Positions 1 to 10,495 of a stretch of 42,147 bases of DNA are shown here, piece by piece. A program made the position numbers and the translations under genes. The DNA is from Clostridia bacterium (GTDB taxonomy: Bacteria; Bacillota; Clostridia; Acetivibrionales; JAFADI01). Every line of letters begins with the position of its first letter. Position 1 is the first letter of the stretch. The stretch spans positions 1 through 42,147 of the forward strand of contig JAOAAU010000045.1 of the NCBI GenBank assembly GCA_026418695.1, given 5' to 3'. Under the pieces are notes generated by a model. It did not search any database. It was not told the DNA's origin and worked only from the letters and a program-made list of their open reading frames with translations.

Positions 1-903
1 CTCATTGACCTGGTCAGTAAAGAGGTTACCTATTTGCCTCCTATTTCAGCTTCGCTTTCCAGGCCTGCGGACTATAATGAGTTTTCAGGGTACTCCTTTA
101 TCAGTGAAGGTGAGCTTGTTCTAACAGACCCCTATTACTATTTGTCAAAATTCCGGAAGAGTATCTATAAAAGTTCTTTATCATTCTTAACCCCTTCTCC
201 CTCAGTTACCCGGTTAGGCGACACAGGAATTCGCATGGACCCGGGAAGTTTCAGCGGAATTAAAGCACCTGACGTCAGTAATATTCTAAGCTACAAGCTT
301 CACCTGCAGGAATTGAAATTCATATTTATCGGCCAGAAACTAAAAACCGGAGAGAAAGTCTTAATGGTGTTTGATTTCAATGAAAAGAAGTTTTCTCAAA
401 TCGATGTGGGTGTTTCGAGATTTGATCTAGCTCCGGATGGAAATAGCATATGCTACACAAAGGCCTTGGGTGGCAGCGACCATTTACAAGCCATCTATAC
501 TGCAGGCGTATCCGGTGAGAATAAAAAAGAGCTGGCGCAGCATGCTGAAATTCGTAGCTTTACCTGGTCAACCGACAGCCAATGGGTTGCATATTCCGGA
601 GGGAGTCCATCAAATTGTGATATCTTTGTTGCAAAATCCGATGGATCAAAGCAAGAACAGCTGACACATAATATCTTTGCAGCAGACAAACTCGCCTGGA
701 AGGGAAATAAGCTGGCATTTACTTCTGATGGAGGAAAATCGCCGGAGCTCCCCAGTATCTATTTGATCACTTTGAATGTTCAAAATGTGGAGAATCCACC
801 ACCAACTGCTGCCTATCCTAAAAATCCGCAGCTTGCCTACCAGCTCATTAGCTTTTTAAGAGCTGAGACCTCCATCCATCTAAATAAAAAGAGCGGAACT
901 TAA
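1..903 (+). CDS. TolB-like beta-propeller protein, 5' end outside the window
   Basis: The reading frame is open from the first base of the window, so the start lies upstream and only the last 300 residues are present. The second half shows PD40/WD40-like blades typical of TolB-type six-bladed propellers, such as DIFVAKSDGSKQEQLTHN followed by a LAWKGNKLAFTSDGG strand pair, and an earlier blade with FDLAPDGNSICY. Such propellers usually bind proteins or carbohydrate and are often exported. No signal peptide can be judged because the N-terminus is missing. It lies 31 bases upstream of a membrane-anchored YdcF-like gene on the same strand, so the two may be co-transcribed. The propeller fold is fairly sure; the role is unknown. 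Confidence 0.65.
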   Translation, partial: LIDLVSKEVTYLPPISASLSRPADYNEFSGYSFISEGELVLTDPYYYLSKFRKSIYKSSLSFLTPSPSVTRLGDTGIRMDPGSFSGIKAPDVSNILSYKLHLQELKFIFIGQKLKTGEKVLMVFDFNEKKFSQIDVGVSRFDLAPDGNSICYTKALGGSDHLQAIYTAGVSGENKKELAQHAEIRSFTWSTDSQWVAYSGGSPSNCDIFVAKSDGSKQEQLTHNIFAADKLAWKGNKLAFTSDGGKSPELPSIYLITLNVQNVENPPPTAAYPKNPQLAYQLISFLRAETSIHLNKKSGT

Positions 904-934
904 TAATATTCATTACTTCATCCAAAGGTGAAAT

Positions 935-1510
935 ATGTTGAAATTCATTAAAAGAACGATTTTCATAATTGCTATAATTTCTTTGATCATCGCAGGGGTC
1001 ATTTATACTAATATTGCTTACTATGGCAGTAACTCAAAGCCTGTTCAGTCTGAGGCAATGATTGTTTTAGGCTGTCAAATCTGGGGTACCTCCCCCAGCT
1101 GGTCTCTGGAATATAGGTTGAAAAAAGCCCTTGAATTGTATCAGCAAGGGTATGCAAAAACGATCATTGTAAGCGGCGGACAGGGTAAGGATGAAGCAGC
1201 GACCGAATCCAGCGTAATGAAGAACTGGCTCATTCAGCAGGGGATTGCTTCCGACTGTATTTTTGAAGAAAGCAAATCCACCAGCACCTATGAAAACCTT
1301 CAGTTCTCCAAAGAGATCTTGGAAAATCAAAAACTTAACTCCGCCATTATTGTTTCCAATGACTTTCATATCTTTCGATCCTTGAGTTTGGCCAAGCGAT
1401 TGGGAATTGAAGCATCAGGAGCCCCTGCACCTACCGTTCCCCATTTAAAATTTTATTACAACTGTCGGGAAATAATATCTGTCATCAAGAGCTATTTCTT
1501 CGATAAATAG
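935..1510 (+). CDS. YdcF/SanA-like (DUF218) membrane-anchored protein
   Basis: The protein has 191 residues. One N-terminal membrane segment (about residues 6-27) is followed by a DUF218/YdcF domain: AMIVLGCQIWG, a YRLKKALELYQQGYAKTIIVSGGQG stretch interrupted only by normal family variation, then ESVMKNWL-type helices and a late IIVSNDFHIFRSLSLAKRLG strand-helix. This is the order seen in the SanA/YdcF family, whose members affect the cell envelope and vancomycin or lipid II physiology; the chemistry is poorly defined. An AAAGGTG ribosome binding site lies 4 bases before the ATG at 935. It follows the propeller gene closely. The family call is good; the substrate is unknown. Confidence 0.75.
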   Translation: MLKFIKRTIFIIAIISLIIAGVIYTNIAYYGSNSKPVQSEAMIVLGCQIWGTSPSWSLEYRLKKALELYQQGYAKTIIVSGGQGKDEAATESSVMKNWLIQQGIASDCIFEESKSTSTYENLQFSKEILENQKLNSAIIVSNDFHIFRSLSLAKRLGIEASGAPAPTVPHLKFYYNCREIISVIKSYFFDK

Positions 1511-1549
1511 TGTGACATTCTAAAAATCCTTTAAGAAAGGTGCTTCCAA

Positions 1550-1588
1550 ATGAAAAAAGTATAGATTACTTTATGTGTGGTCAGCATT
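1550..1588 (+). pseudogene. Possible decayed start of a signal-peptide gene
   Basis: An AAGAAAGGTG ribosome binding site precedes ATG at 1550. The frame reads MKKV, a TAG stop at 1562, then ITLCVVSILSMVYIGKLNG before it runs into the antisense strand of the histidine kinase gene. The residues on both sides of the stop look like one N-terminal membrane anchor or signal peptide. This could be the stump of a gene truncated by the join to the kinase gene, or chance. Confidence is low. Confidence 0.2.
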
Positions 1589-3652
1589 TTATCCATGGTA
1601 TATATCGGAAAACTCAATGGAAATCTTTTCAATGCTGCTTTGAAGCTTATCCCCGGTAATTTCCTTATTGTGCTCCTTAAAATCAGATTCCTCTTCAAGG
1701 ATTCTAACAGGAAGTGAAATAATAAATTCCGAACCCTTGCCCGGCTCTGAATGTACAGTTATTTCCCCATCGTGTAGTTCTACCAGGGATTTTACCAGTG
1801 AAAGGCCTATTCCGCTTCCTTCTCTTTTCCTTGTAAGAGACTTGTCCACCTGCCTGAACCGCTCGAAAATAACGCTCTGCTGCTCGAGGCTTATGCCGAT
1901 TCCGGTATCCCTAACGATGATTTCTATCCGGTCTCCCTTGTCTTCAATCCCGACAAAAACACTCCCTCCCGCATCAGTAAACTTCACTGCATTGGAAAGC
2001 AGGTTTAGTACCATTCGCTCTATCATATCAGGATCACAAGCCAATGTTTTTTCCTCTACACTGGTATCAAAAATAAGTTCAATATCCTTTTCTTTCAGGT
2101 AATTGGCAACAGAAAGTGTTATTTCCTCAACAACACTGACGATGTTGCTGTTCCTCATATTGATTTCATAGAAGGATGCATTGATTTTGGTGGTATCAAT
2201 CAAGTTGTTCACAAGCCGGATGAGCCTGTAACTGTTTTGCTTCATAACCTCTGTGATCTTTTTTACATTTCTGTTGTTTTCACTATGATCATGATGTGAA
2301 TACAAATCCAGAAGCTGTATTGAGCTGAGAATGATGCTAATTGGTGTTCTGAATTCATGGGAGATATTCGCAAAAAACTCACTCTTCATTTGATCATAGC
2401 TTACTTCCTTATCTTGAATTTTGTTAAAAGCAGTAATCAAATCTCCAATCTCATCGTTGGACGTCACGGGGATCATGCTCCTATTTTCTACGCCTATGCC
2501 CTCAGCAATATCATCCAGGCTTTTTCCCAGCATGGAAAGATCCTCTGACAATGATTTGGACATGTAATAGATTACAAGAACATTCATTATAATCAAAGCT
2601 ATAAAAATGGTTAGAAAATAAACCACAATTTTTTCAGAGGTTACTTTATAAATTATGCCGACCGTCCAAGGTTCATTGTCTATCTCTACTTTGAAGGATA
2701 GTCCCTGGATTTCCTCAGTTGTACCATAGACTCTATCGTTATTGACAGGCTTATGGATATAGTATAGTTCCGGTAATCCGGGTTTGAAGCCATCCGGTGA
2801 AATAAACTTTCCTTTTGGAGATATCGCATAGGTTTGAACTTTGGCATCAGAAAGACGAATACCTTTTAATACCTCCAACGCCTGATCCACGTTATTGAAC
2901 TGTGTCGTCCTTATGCCGCTGTTCATAGCCTTTACTGACGCAAGCTCATATAATGTATTTCCTTTTTCTTCGATTACCTTCGAATATCCAAACACTCCAG
3001 TAACCAGCATGGATGCAAGAATAATCGGAATCGTTTGGATGAGAATCTTACTTTTGATCCCCACTCTTTGTCCTGTGAGTGTATTTCCTGGAAGAACACT
3101 GTTCAATATCCGCCTAAACAGGTTTTTCGAGAATATAAGAAAAATGACTGCAATGACAGCAAAAAAGGATACCAATAATGATCCTATTTTTATAATGACG
3201 TAAGGTTCACTATGGCCGATCACTTTATTCCCTGTATGTATGATCAATCCAATAATTACAGCGATGGATATATGACCGAAATAGAGCACCAACGGCATAT
3301 CGACAAACTTTTTTCTAAGCCGGCTGATTTCAGCACTGTTTACTTTGTTATCTTCAATCACCGTCAGTTTATTGATGTCCTTTAATAACGCCCATAATAT
3401 TGTCGATACAATAAGTATGAATAAAACAGCTCCACGGTAAAACTGCATATCATAGCTTGCATTCACTTCAATGGCAGCTTGTCTGAAATTTGGGGGGTAT
3501 CCTAAAAGGATAGGAAGAATTGGCTTGTAGACTGCAATTGCAGCTATTGAAACAATTTGATACATCAATATAATACTGAGTCGGATATGTTGTTTTGTAA
3601 ATCTATCGACTAAGTTCTTTATTATTCCAAGTAATTTACTAATTTTCGCCAT
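1589..3652 (-). CDS. Orphan multi-pass membrane sensor histidine kinase
   Basis: This is a membrane sensor kinase that phosphorylates itself on His and passes the phosphate to an unknown response regulator. Four hydrophobic segments lie in the first 185 residues. A fifth (about 205-223) and a sixth (about 343-363) flank an extracytoplasmic sensor region. A HAMP-like linker, HisKA and HATPase_c follow: H-box FFANISHEFRTP with H432, N-box LLSNAVKFT, G1 DTGIGI, F-box FERFRQVD and G2 GSGIGLSLVK, all intact. I chose the ATG at 3652 because GGGGTGG stands 6 bases before it; the in-frame ATG at 3667 lacks a ribosome binding site and would add five residues. No response regulator gene is adjacent, so it is an orphan. 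The N-terminal four-helix domain is unusual and may sense a membrane ligand (inference). Confidence 0.85.
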   Translation of the reverse strand: MAKISKLLGIIKNLVDRFTKQHIRLSIILMYQIVSIAAIAVYKPILPILLGYPPNFRQAAIEVNASYDMQFYRGAVLFILIVSTILWALLKDINKLTVIEDNKVNSAEISRLRKKFVDMPLVLYFGHISIAVIIGLIIHTGNKVIGHSEPYVIIKIGSLLVSFFAVIAVIFLIFSKNLFRRILNSVLPGNTLTGQRVGIKSKILIQTIPIILASMLVTGVFGYSKVIEEKGNTLYELASVKAMNSGIRTTQFNNVDQALEVLKGIRLSDAKVQTYAISPKGKFISPDGFKPGLPELYYIHKPVNNDRVYGTTEEIQGLSFKVEIDNEPWTVGIIYKVTSEKIVVYFLTIFIALIIMNVLVIYYMSKSLSEDLSMLGKSLDDIAEGIGVENRSMIPVTSNDEIGDLITAFNKIQDKEVSYDQMKSEFFANISHEFRTPISIILSSIQLLDLYSHHDHSENNRNVKKITEVMKQNSYRLIRLVNNLIDTTKINASFYEINMRNSNIVSVVEEITLSVANYLKEKDIELIFDTSVEEKTLACDPDMIERMVLNLLSNAVKFTDAGGSVFVGIEDKGDRIEIIVRDTGIGISLEQQSVIFERFRQVDKSLTRKREGSGIGLSLVKSLVELHDGEITVHSEPGKGSEFIISLPVRILEEESDFKEHNKEITGDKLQSSIEKISIEFSDIYHG

Positions 3653-3765
3653 TTTATTCCACCCCATACTCTAATATTATCATAAGTTGAATAATAGGCA
3701 ATAAGTAACTCAGTGTAATCATGGCAATTTTTTCAATACTCTAAGAATTGTATCTGTATTCCCGT

Positions 3766-3794
3766 AAAAAAAGCTACCCTTTCAATCGGGTAGC
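3766..3794 (-). terminator. Rho-independent terminator of the atp operon
   Basis: On the minus strand a perfect 7-bp stem (GCTACCC/GGGTAGC, 8-base loop) is followed by seven T. It starts 11 bases after the atpC stop codon, so it ends the ATP synthase transcript. Confidence 0.9.
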
Positions 3795-3804
3795 TTCTTG
3801 TATC

Positions 3805-4206
3805 TTAGCTCTTTGTTACCTTCAACCTTGCCAATGCTCTGGCCAGTGCTGCCTGGCTCCGGTAGTATTCAATCTGGCTGAGCTGCCTGTGAAGTCTCTC
3901 CTCGGCACGCTCTTTTGCGGCTTTTGCTCTGTTTACATCGATTTCTTCCGGCCACTCGGCAGTGTCTGTTAATATAACCGTCTTATCCTGTTTCACTTCC
4001 ATAAACCCTTCAGTTAATACGGCTTCCTTCCACTCCCCATCTACTTTGATTTTTAACGGGCCTATGGCGACCGCAACAACCATGGGCATATGTCCGCGTA
4101 AAATACCCATTTCTCCCTCAGGAGTTTTTAGTATAACCATTTCCACTTCCCCGGAAAAGAACTTTCTTTCAGGGGTCACGATCTCGAGACTAAACGTTGA
4201 TGCCAT
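3805..4206 (-). CDS. atpC: F1 ATP synthase epsilon subunit
   Basis: The epsilon subunit is part of the central rotor stalk and can inhibit ATP hydrolysis. At 133 residues it has the usual length. The N-terminal beta sandwich (about 1-85) contains [18 protein letters not shown] and [13 protein letters not shown]. The C-terminal helical hairpin (about 90-130) is rich in Ala, Arg and Glu, as in family members that undergo the up/down transition. It is the last gene of atpIBEFHAGDC, 46 bases after atpD, and is followed by a strong terminator. Assignment is secure from sequence and position. Confidence 0.96.
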   Translation of the reverse strand: MASTFSLEIVTPERKFFSGEVEMVILKTPEGEMGILRGHMPMVVAVAIGPLKIKVDGEWKEAVLTEGFMEVKQDKTVILTDTAEWPEEIDVNRAKAAKERAEERLHRQLSQIEYYRSQAALARALARLKVTKS

Positions 4207-4252
4207 AAATACACCTTCCTAAATATATGGAAATGCCGAATCCAACCTTCAA

Positions 4253-5662
<1,410 letters not shown>

Positions 5663-5751
5663 TCAATATAATTGACAGTTGCCATTCCCTTTCGAACTTA
5701 GCCGAAATGCCAACCGCTAATTTGTATATATAAGCAAACTGCCGCTCAAAC

Positions 5752-6639
5752 CTATTGTAATACAGAAGCGCCGCCGACAATTTCAGATATTTCCTGAGTA
5801 ATTGCCGCCTGTCTTGCTCTGTTGTAAAACAAATTGAGCTTTTGCAGCATTTCATCTGCATTGGCTGTAGCATTATCCATCGCTGTCATTCTTGCACTCT
5901 GCTCACTGGTAAAAGCCTCTACCAGCGCCCCGTATAGTATACCCCTCACATATTTGGGGATCAATATGTCAAATACCGCTTTCGGTGAAGGCTCGTAGCT
6001 GAGAAGTTCATCTACCTTATCGGGTATTTCCCCAGGGACCTTTAATTCCTTCTTCAAAGCATCCAGTTCCAGCGGAAGCAACTTCATAATCCTTGGCTCA
6101 AGCTTTATTGAAGAAGCCATATGCGTATATACAAGGTAAACTTCATCCACTTCTCCACGAGTGAACAGATCCAGCATCAGCTCTGCCATTTCCCTGGCAC
6201 GGTAAACGGTAGGATTTTGTACAAAATAATAGAAGTCTTCCCTTACATTGTACCTGTTCCTGATAAAATAGTTTCTTCCCGTCTGCCCTGCTACAAAAAG
6301 AAGCGGATTGGAATCTTCCTTGATATACTTCTCTGCCAGTTTAATGATGTTATTGTTATAGCCGCCCGCCAGGCCTTTGTCCCCGGTGATGACGACATAC
6401 CCTTTTTTCCGGCCTTCTTTTTCGTTTCTCACATCAAAAAACGGGTTTTCTATATTTCCACTGTGGGCAAGAATATCTGCGATTACGGTCTTAACCCTGT
6501 CAAAATAAGGGACAGTCTGCTCCAGCTGCTGTCTTGCCTTTTTTAGCTTTGCACCGGAGATCAGCTTCATGGCTTTGGTAATTTGCCTTGTTTCTTTTAT
6601 ACTTTTTATTCTGGTCTTGATTTCCCGCATGTTAGCCAT
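5752..6639 (-). CDS. atpG: F1 ATP synthase gamma subunit
   Basis: The gamma subunit is the rotating central shaft. The 295-residue protein starts with the conserved MREIKTRIKSIKETRQITKA helix region and MKLISGAKLKKA, has the GDKGLAGGYNNN turn in the middle, and ends with the conserved C-terminal helix containing SARMTAMDNATANADEM and a RARQAAITQEISEIVGGA stretch. Both ends of the coiled coil are therefore intact. It begins 6 bases after the atpA stop codon, which suggests coupled translation. Assignment is secure. Confidence 0.97.
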   Translation of the reverse strand: MANMREIKTRIKSIKETRQITKAMKLISGAKLKKARQQLEQTVPYFDRVKTVIADILAHSGNIENPFFDVRNEKEGRKKGYVVITGDKGLAGGYNNNIIKLAEKYIKEDSNPLLFVAGQTGRNYFIRNRYNVREDFYYFVQNPTVYRAREMAELMLDLFTRGEVDEVYLVYTHMASSIKLEPRIMKLLPLELDALKKELKVPGEIPDKVDELLSYEPSPKAVFDILIPKYVRGILYGALVEAFTSEQSARMTAMDNATANADEMLQKLNLFYNRARQAAITQEISEIVGGASVLQ

Positions 6640-6645
6640 TCGCTA

Positions 6646-8157
6646 TCACCTCAAATAGTCTGCCTTATACTCCTCGATGGCCTTTTTCAGAAGTGCCTCG
6701 TTATCAGGCTTCATCTCTCCTGTCTCAGCAATAGATTGAAGGACTTGAGGATATCTGTCCCTGATAAAGGAAAGCAGGCCTGAGTTAAACTTTCTCACTT
6801 CCTTGGATGGTAAATCCATCAGGTATTTATCCGTAGCTGTATACAGGATCACCACCTGTTCTTCTACAGGTATTGGCGCATATTGTGGCTGCTTCAGGGT
6901 TTCAAGGAGTCTTTCCCCCTGAGCAAGCTTATCTCTTGTTGCTTTATCCAGATCGGATCCGAACTGTGCAAACACAGCAAGTTCTCTAAACTGGGCAAGG
7001 TTGATTCTCAACGGGCCTGCCAGCTTTTTCATCGCTTTTGTCTGGGCAGCGCCGCCAACTCTTGATACGGATAAGCCAACGTTAACCGCAGGTCTTTGTC
7101 CTGCGAAGAACAATTCTGTTTCAAGGTAAATCTGTCCATCTGTGATAGAAATAACGTTTGTCGGGATATAGGCCGAAACGTCTCCTGCCAGGGTCTCAAT
7201 AATCGGCAGGGCTGTAATGGAACCTCCACCCAACTCATCACTCAGTCTGGCTGCTCTTTCAAGCAGTCTGGAATGGAGATAGAATACGTCTCCGGCATAT
7301 GCTTCTCTTCCCGGCGGACGTCTGAGCAGCAGCGACATCGCTCTGTACGCAACCGCATGCTTGGATAAATCATCGTATATGATCAATACGTCCTTATGCT
7401 CGTTGAACATGAACTCTTCTGCCATCGCACAGCCGGCATAGGGTGCTATATACTGTACAGTAGCCATATCACTTGCCGTAGAGGAAACAACGATGGTGTA
7501 CTCCATCGCACCAAACTGCTCAAGGGTATTTACGATCCCCGCGATCGTAGATGCTTTCTGCCCAATAGCAACATAAATACAGATAACATCCTGCCCCTTC
7601 TGATTAATAATCGTGTCGATAGCAATTGCGGTCTTACCGGTCTGTCTGTCGCCGATGATCAATTCTCTCTGCCCTCTACCAATCGGAGTCAAAGCGTCTA
7701 TGGCTAGAATTCCTGTCTGGAGAGGCTTATTAACGGATTTTCTTTCAACAACACCGGGAGCTGTAAAATCAATGGGTCTAAACTTCCCTGTATTGATTTC
7801 TCCCTTTCCGTCCAAAGCTTTCCCAAGAGGATCAACAACTCTGCCGATCAATTCCTTACCAACCGGCACTTCAACCATTCTTCCGGTCCTCTTTACGGAA
7901 GTACCTTCCTTGATGTCGTCCTCAAACCCGAGAAGTACGCATCCGACATTGTCCTCTTCCAGGTTCAGCGCCATTCCATTTATTCCATTTTCAAACTGCA
8001 GCAGCTCGCCGTACATACAGTTTTCCAGCCCATATATTCTGGCTATTCCGTCGCCGGCCTGCAAAACATACCCGATATCTTCGGTTTTTGTTTTTGCACC
8101 ATAGCTTTCAATCTGCTGCTTAATAATTGAACTAATTTCTTCAGGCCTTAGATTCAT
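6646..8157 (-). CDS. atpA: F1 ATP synthase alpha subunit
   Basis: The alpha subunit is the non-catalytic nucleotide-binding partner of beta. The P-loop GDRQTGKT, the following AIDTIINQ helix and a C-terminal helical domain are present. The frame extends upstream to 8214, but the extension only translates the TTGACAG heptamer repeats (residues such as [11 protein letters not shown]). The ATG at 8157, giving [13 protein letters not shown], has a GGGGTG ribosome binding site 7 bases upstream and gives the family's usual 503 residues, so I chose it. It sits between atpH and atpG. Confidence 0.97.
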   Translation of the reverse strand: MNLRPEEISSIIKQQIESYGAKTKTEDIGYVLQAGDGIARIYGLENCMYGELLQFENGINGMALNLEEDNVGCVLLGFEDDIKEGTSVKRTGRMVEVPVGKELIGRVVDPLGKALDGKGEINTGKFRPIDFTAPGVVERKSVNKPLQTGILAIDALTPIGRGQRELIIGDRQTGKTAIAIDTIINQKGQDVICIYVAIGQKASTIAGIVNTLEQFGAMEYTIVVSSTASDMATVQYIAPYAGCAMAEEFMFNEHKDVLIIYDDLSKHAVAYRAMSLLLRRPPGREAYAGDVFYLHSRLLERAARLSDELGGGSITALPIIETLAGDVSAYIPTNVISITDGQIYLETELFFAGQRPAVNVGLSVSRVGGAAQTKAMKKLAGPLRINLAQFRELAVFAQFGSDLDKATRDKLAQGERLLETLKQPQYAPIPVEEQVVILYTATDKYLMDLPSKEVRKFNSGLLSFIRDRYPQVLQSIAETGEMKPDNEALLKKAIEEYKADYLR

Positions 8158-8181
8158 CGCTATCACCCCATATATACCCAG

Positions 8182-8209
8182 TTGACAATTGACAGTTGAC
8201 AGTTGACAG
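8182..8209. repeat. Four tandem heptamers between atpH and atpA
   Basis: Four copies of TTGACA(A/G) follow each other without gaps in the 125-base atpH-atpA spacer, 25 bases upstream of the atpA start. The repeat can be read as coding in the atpA frame, which wrongly lengthens that gene. A related single unit occurs near 5670 in the atpG-atpD spacer. Confidence 0.85.
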
Positions 8210-8282
8210 TGCAAAGAGTTCTCTCATTTTATATCAAACATAACTGCTAAACTGTAACGGGATTATTATTGTTTTAATAATT

Positions 8283-8819
8283 TCAGCCTTGCACCATTAA
8301 TTGCTTCAGTTCTTCCAATCTGCCTTTGAGGGAACCATCCATCACCTTGTCTCCGATGATGACCTTTAGTCCGCCTATCAAATTCCGATCAATCTCGGTC
8401 TCTACTTTTGCCGCCGTCGCATCATAAAGTCTTATGTATTTTGCTTTGATTCCTGCGATTTGTGCATCATTCAGCGGAGCTGCCGAGATCACTCTGATAT
8501 TCAAAATGCTGCGCTTTTTATCCGCAACCTTGATAAACTCACTTAGCATTTCCGATAAATATTTGATCCTGCCTTTATCCAACAGCAGCAGGATAAAGTT
8601 TAAGACATCCGGTCTGACATTTCCCTGAAAAATCTTCATGATCAAATCTTTCTTCGTTTCCGTCCTTACCTCCGGATCAAGCATAAACAGCCTGAACTCC
8701 TGAAGTTCGTTGAACTGGGTAACGACAGCTTGAAAATCCTTTTGATAATCATCGATGGCCCCGGCTTGCTCAGCAAGCCCTACCAGTGCTTCTGCATACC
8801 TTTTCTCAACTAAAGGCAT
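8283..8819 (-). CDS. atpH: ATP synthase delta subunit (OSCP)
   Basis: The delta subunit joins the peripheral b-stalk to the top of F1. The 178-residue protein begins MPLVEKRYAEALVGLAEQAG, a typical delta N-terminal helix, and continues with FQAVVTQFNEL and FRLFMLDPEV, characteristic of the six-helix N-domain. The C-domain contains the conserved LIGGLKVIIGDKVMDGSLKGRLEEL segment of this family. Its ATG shares one base with the atpF stop codon (TAATG), so translation is probably coupled. Assignment is secure. Confidence 0.95.
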   Translation of the reverse strand: MPLVEKRYAEALVGLAEQAGAIDDYQKDFQAVVTQFNELQEFRLFMLDPEVRTETKKDLIMKIFQGNVRPDVLNFILLLLDKGRIKYLSEMLSEFIKVADKKRSILNIRVISAAPLNDAQIAGIKAKYIRLYDATAAKVETEIDRNLIGGLKVIIGDKVMDGSLKGRLEELKQLMVQG

Positions 8820-9304
8820 TATGCTGCACCTGCCTCATCTATAAATTTGTCTACCAATGCCTTATTGCTTTCAGTATCCATATTTGCTTCCAGAACCTTG
8901 GATGCAGCAGCCAGTGCAAGTCCTGCAACCTGGCCTTTAATATCCTTGATCATTTGAGCTTTTTCACGAGCAATCTCGTCTCTAGCCTTCACAAGAACCT
9001 TCTCAGCATCTTCTTTTGCAGCAGCCAGGATGGCTTCATATTCCTTTTGCCCGCGAGCTCTTGCTTCATTTATAATTCTGTCCGCTTCATCCTTGGCGCC
9101 TCTGATCTGATCCTCATAGGACTTTTTCAGCTGCGCAGCTTCTGCTTTGCTTCTCTCAGCACTCTCCATGGAGTCCTTGATCGTTTTTGTTCTTGTCTCC
9201 ATTACGTTTATAACACGTTTAAACAGAATTTTACGCAAAATGAAATATAAAATCAGTAAATTAAGGGCAACCATTAAAAACTTAATATTATGAAACTCAA
9301 GCAT
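8819..9304 (-). CDS. atpF: ATP synthase b subunit
   Basis: Subunit b is the membrane-anchored peripheral stalk. One N-terminal transmembrane helix (FLMVALNLLILYFILRKILF) is followed by a long charged coiled coil rich in Ala, Lys and Glu, ending near a short C-terminal segment that contacts delta. I chose the ATG at 9304 (MLEFHN, 161 residues) because AAAGGGTG lies 7 bases upstream; ATGs at 9310 and 9325 are in frame but overlap or precede that site. The stop overlaps the atpH start by one base. A 9-bp hairpin lies in the long atpE-atpF spacer. Confidence 0.93.
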   Translation of the reverse strand: MLEFHNIKFLMVALNLLILYFILRKILFKRVINVMETRTKTIKDSMESAERSKAEAAQLKKSYEDQIRGAKDEADRIINEARARGQKEYEAILAAAKEDAEKVLVKARDEIAREKAQMIKDIKGQVAGLALAAASKVLEANMDTESNKALVDKFIDEAGAA

Positions 9305-9421
9305 CCCCATACACCCTTTCAACATTTATGCGAAGCATCTGCATACAAGAGTTATACTCCCTGCAGAAATAATCTATATTCAATGATGTTGTTTTCGTCA
9401 GGTAAACAGACCGTATTATGC

Positions 9422-9447
9422 GGAAGGTGGCAGTTGCACCACCCTCC
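9422..9447 (-). other. mRNA hairpin downstream of atpE
   Basis: On the minus strand GGAGGGTGG and CCACCTTCC form a 9-bp stem with two G-U pairs and an 8-base loop. It begins 32 bases after the atpE stop and has no T-run, so it is not a classic terminator. It may protect the atpE 3' end or partly attenuate, helping to make the many c subunits needed (inference). Confidence 0.55.
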
Positions 9448-9479
9448 ACACATTTAAGTCCTTCTAAGCATTAAGACAA

Positions 9480-9710
9480 TTATGTTCCCCATTTAGCAAA
9501 TAGAAGTATCAATGCTACAACGAAACCGTAAATTGCAGTCGCTTCTGCCAAAGCGGCACCGATAACTGTAATTGTGGTTATTTTACCGGAAGCTTCCGGC
9601 TGTCTGGAAACAGCTTCCGCTGCTTTTGAAGTAGCTACACCGATACCAACTCCTGCGCCAATACCTGTAAAAACTGCGATTGCTGCTGATAGTGCTATCC
9701 ATCCGTTCAT
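9480..9710 (-). CDS. atpE: ATP synthase c subunit (rotor ring proteolipid)
   Basis: This is a two-helix proteolipid of 76 residues that forms the ion-translocating ring. Helix 1 carries the [15 protein letters not shown] glycine motif, the polar loop is RQPEASGK, and helix 2 carries the ion-binding carboxylate E56. In sodium-type rings such as that of Ilyobacter a Gln in helix 1 and a Ser directly after the Glu bind the ion. Here those positions are I23 and A57, while T58 and Y61 remain. That points to a proton-type ring (inference from known structures). It has a GGGGGTG ribosome binding site and lies 12 bases after atpB. Confidence 0.96.
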   Translation of the reverse strand: MNGWIALSAAIAVFTGIGAGVGIGVATSKAAEAVSRQPEASGKITTITVIGAALAEATAIYGFVVALILLFAKWGT

Positions 9711-9722
9711 TTGCTCACCCCC

Positions 9723-10481
9723 TTATTCAATCGCTTCCGCGACATATATTGAAGTTAGGAATACAAATATATAGGCCTGTAAAAGTCCATCAAACAGGTC
9801 GAAATATAAGCTGAACACCGCGGGTATCACAAATCCGTTGGAAGCCAGATAAATCAGCTCCATAACGATAAATGCACCCAATATATTACCAAATAGACGC
9901 AGCGATAACGAAAGCGGTCTAATAAAGTAATCCAGGATTTTGAAGGGAAGAATGATCGGTACAGGTTCAAGAAAACTTTTCAAGAAACCCTTAAAGGTTT
10001 TAAAGCGGATTCCCGCCCCGATGACCAGGATGATAGACATAATTGCCATGCATACAGTCACATTGATATCCTTCGTGGGCGGCCTGATTTCGAACTCGGG
10101 AATATGCTCAAAGAACTTGATTCCTGTCAGATGATAAAGCTGTTCACCGCTTGGAATTATACTGAAAATGGAAACTGCATTGGCTATTGCCAAAAAAAGA
10201 AGCACTGTCCCAAAGTATGGAACAAAATATTTTGCATGATGGCCAAGGGTACTCTTTGTAAAATTGGTCACAAACTCAATATAAAGCTCGATTAGATTTT
10301 GACGTCCCTCCGGAACTTGCTTGAGGTTTCGCGTAAAATACAGCGCCAATCCGATCACGATCGCCATGACAATCCACATCACGATGATCGTGTCAAAAAT
10401 CGGTATTTCAACCCCAAATATATTCAAACTGAAAACTACATGAGACTCCATCACATGAGACAGGTATTTACCAAGATCCAT
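9723..10481 (-). CDS. atpB: ATP synthase a subunit
   Basis: Subunit a is the membrane stator that provides the two ion half-channels. The 252-residue protein has five or more hydrophobic helices. The essential Arg is R195 in RPLSLSLRLFGNILG. The loop KSTLGHHAKYFVPYFGTVLLF is typical of the family. AAGGTG lies 7 bases before the ATG at 10481. It is the second gene of the operon, 14 bases downstream of atpI. Assignment is secure. Confidence 0.96.
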   Translation of the reverse strand: MDLGKYLSHVMESHVVFSLNIFGVEIPIFDTIIVMWIVMAIVIGLALYFTRNLKQVPEGRQNLIELYIEFVTNFTKSTLGHHAKYFVPYFGTVLLFLAIANAVSIFSIIPSGEQLYHLTGIKFFEHIPEFEIRPPTKDINVTVCMAIMSIILVIGAGIRFKTFKGFLKSFLEPVPIILPFKILDYFIRPLSLSLRLFGNILGAFIVMELIYLASNGFVIPAVFSLYFDLFDGLLQAYIFVFLTSIYVAEAIE

Positions 10482-10495
10482 GAAAAGGCACCTTC

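Noticed and set aside
8158..8214. N-terminal extension of atpA
   Set aside because: It translates tandem heptamer repeats and lacks a ribosome binding site. The ATG at 8157 has a good one and gives the family length.
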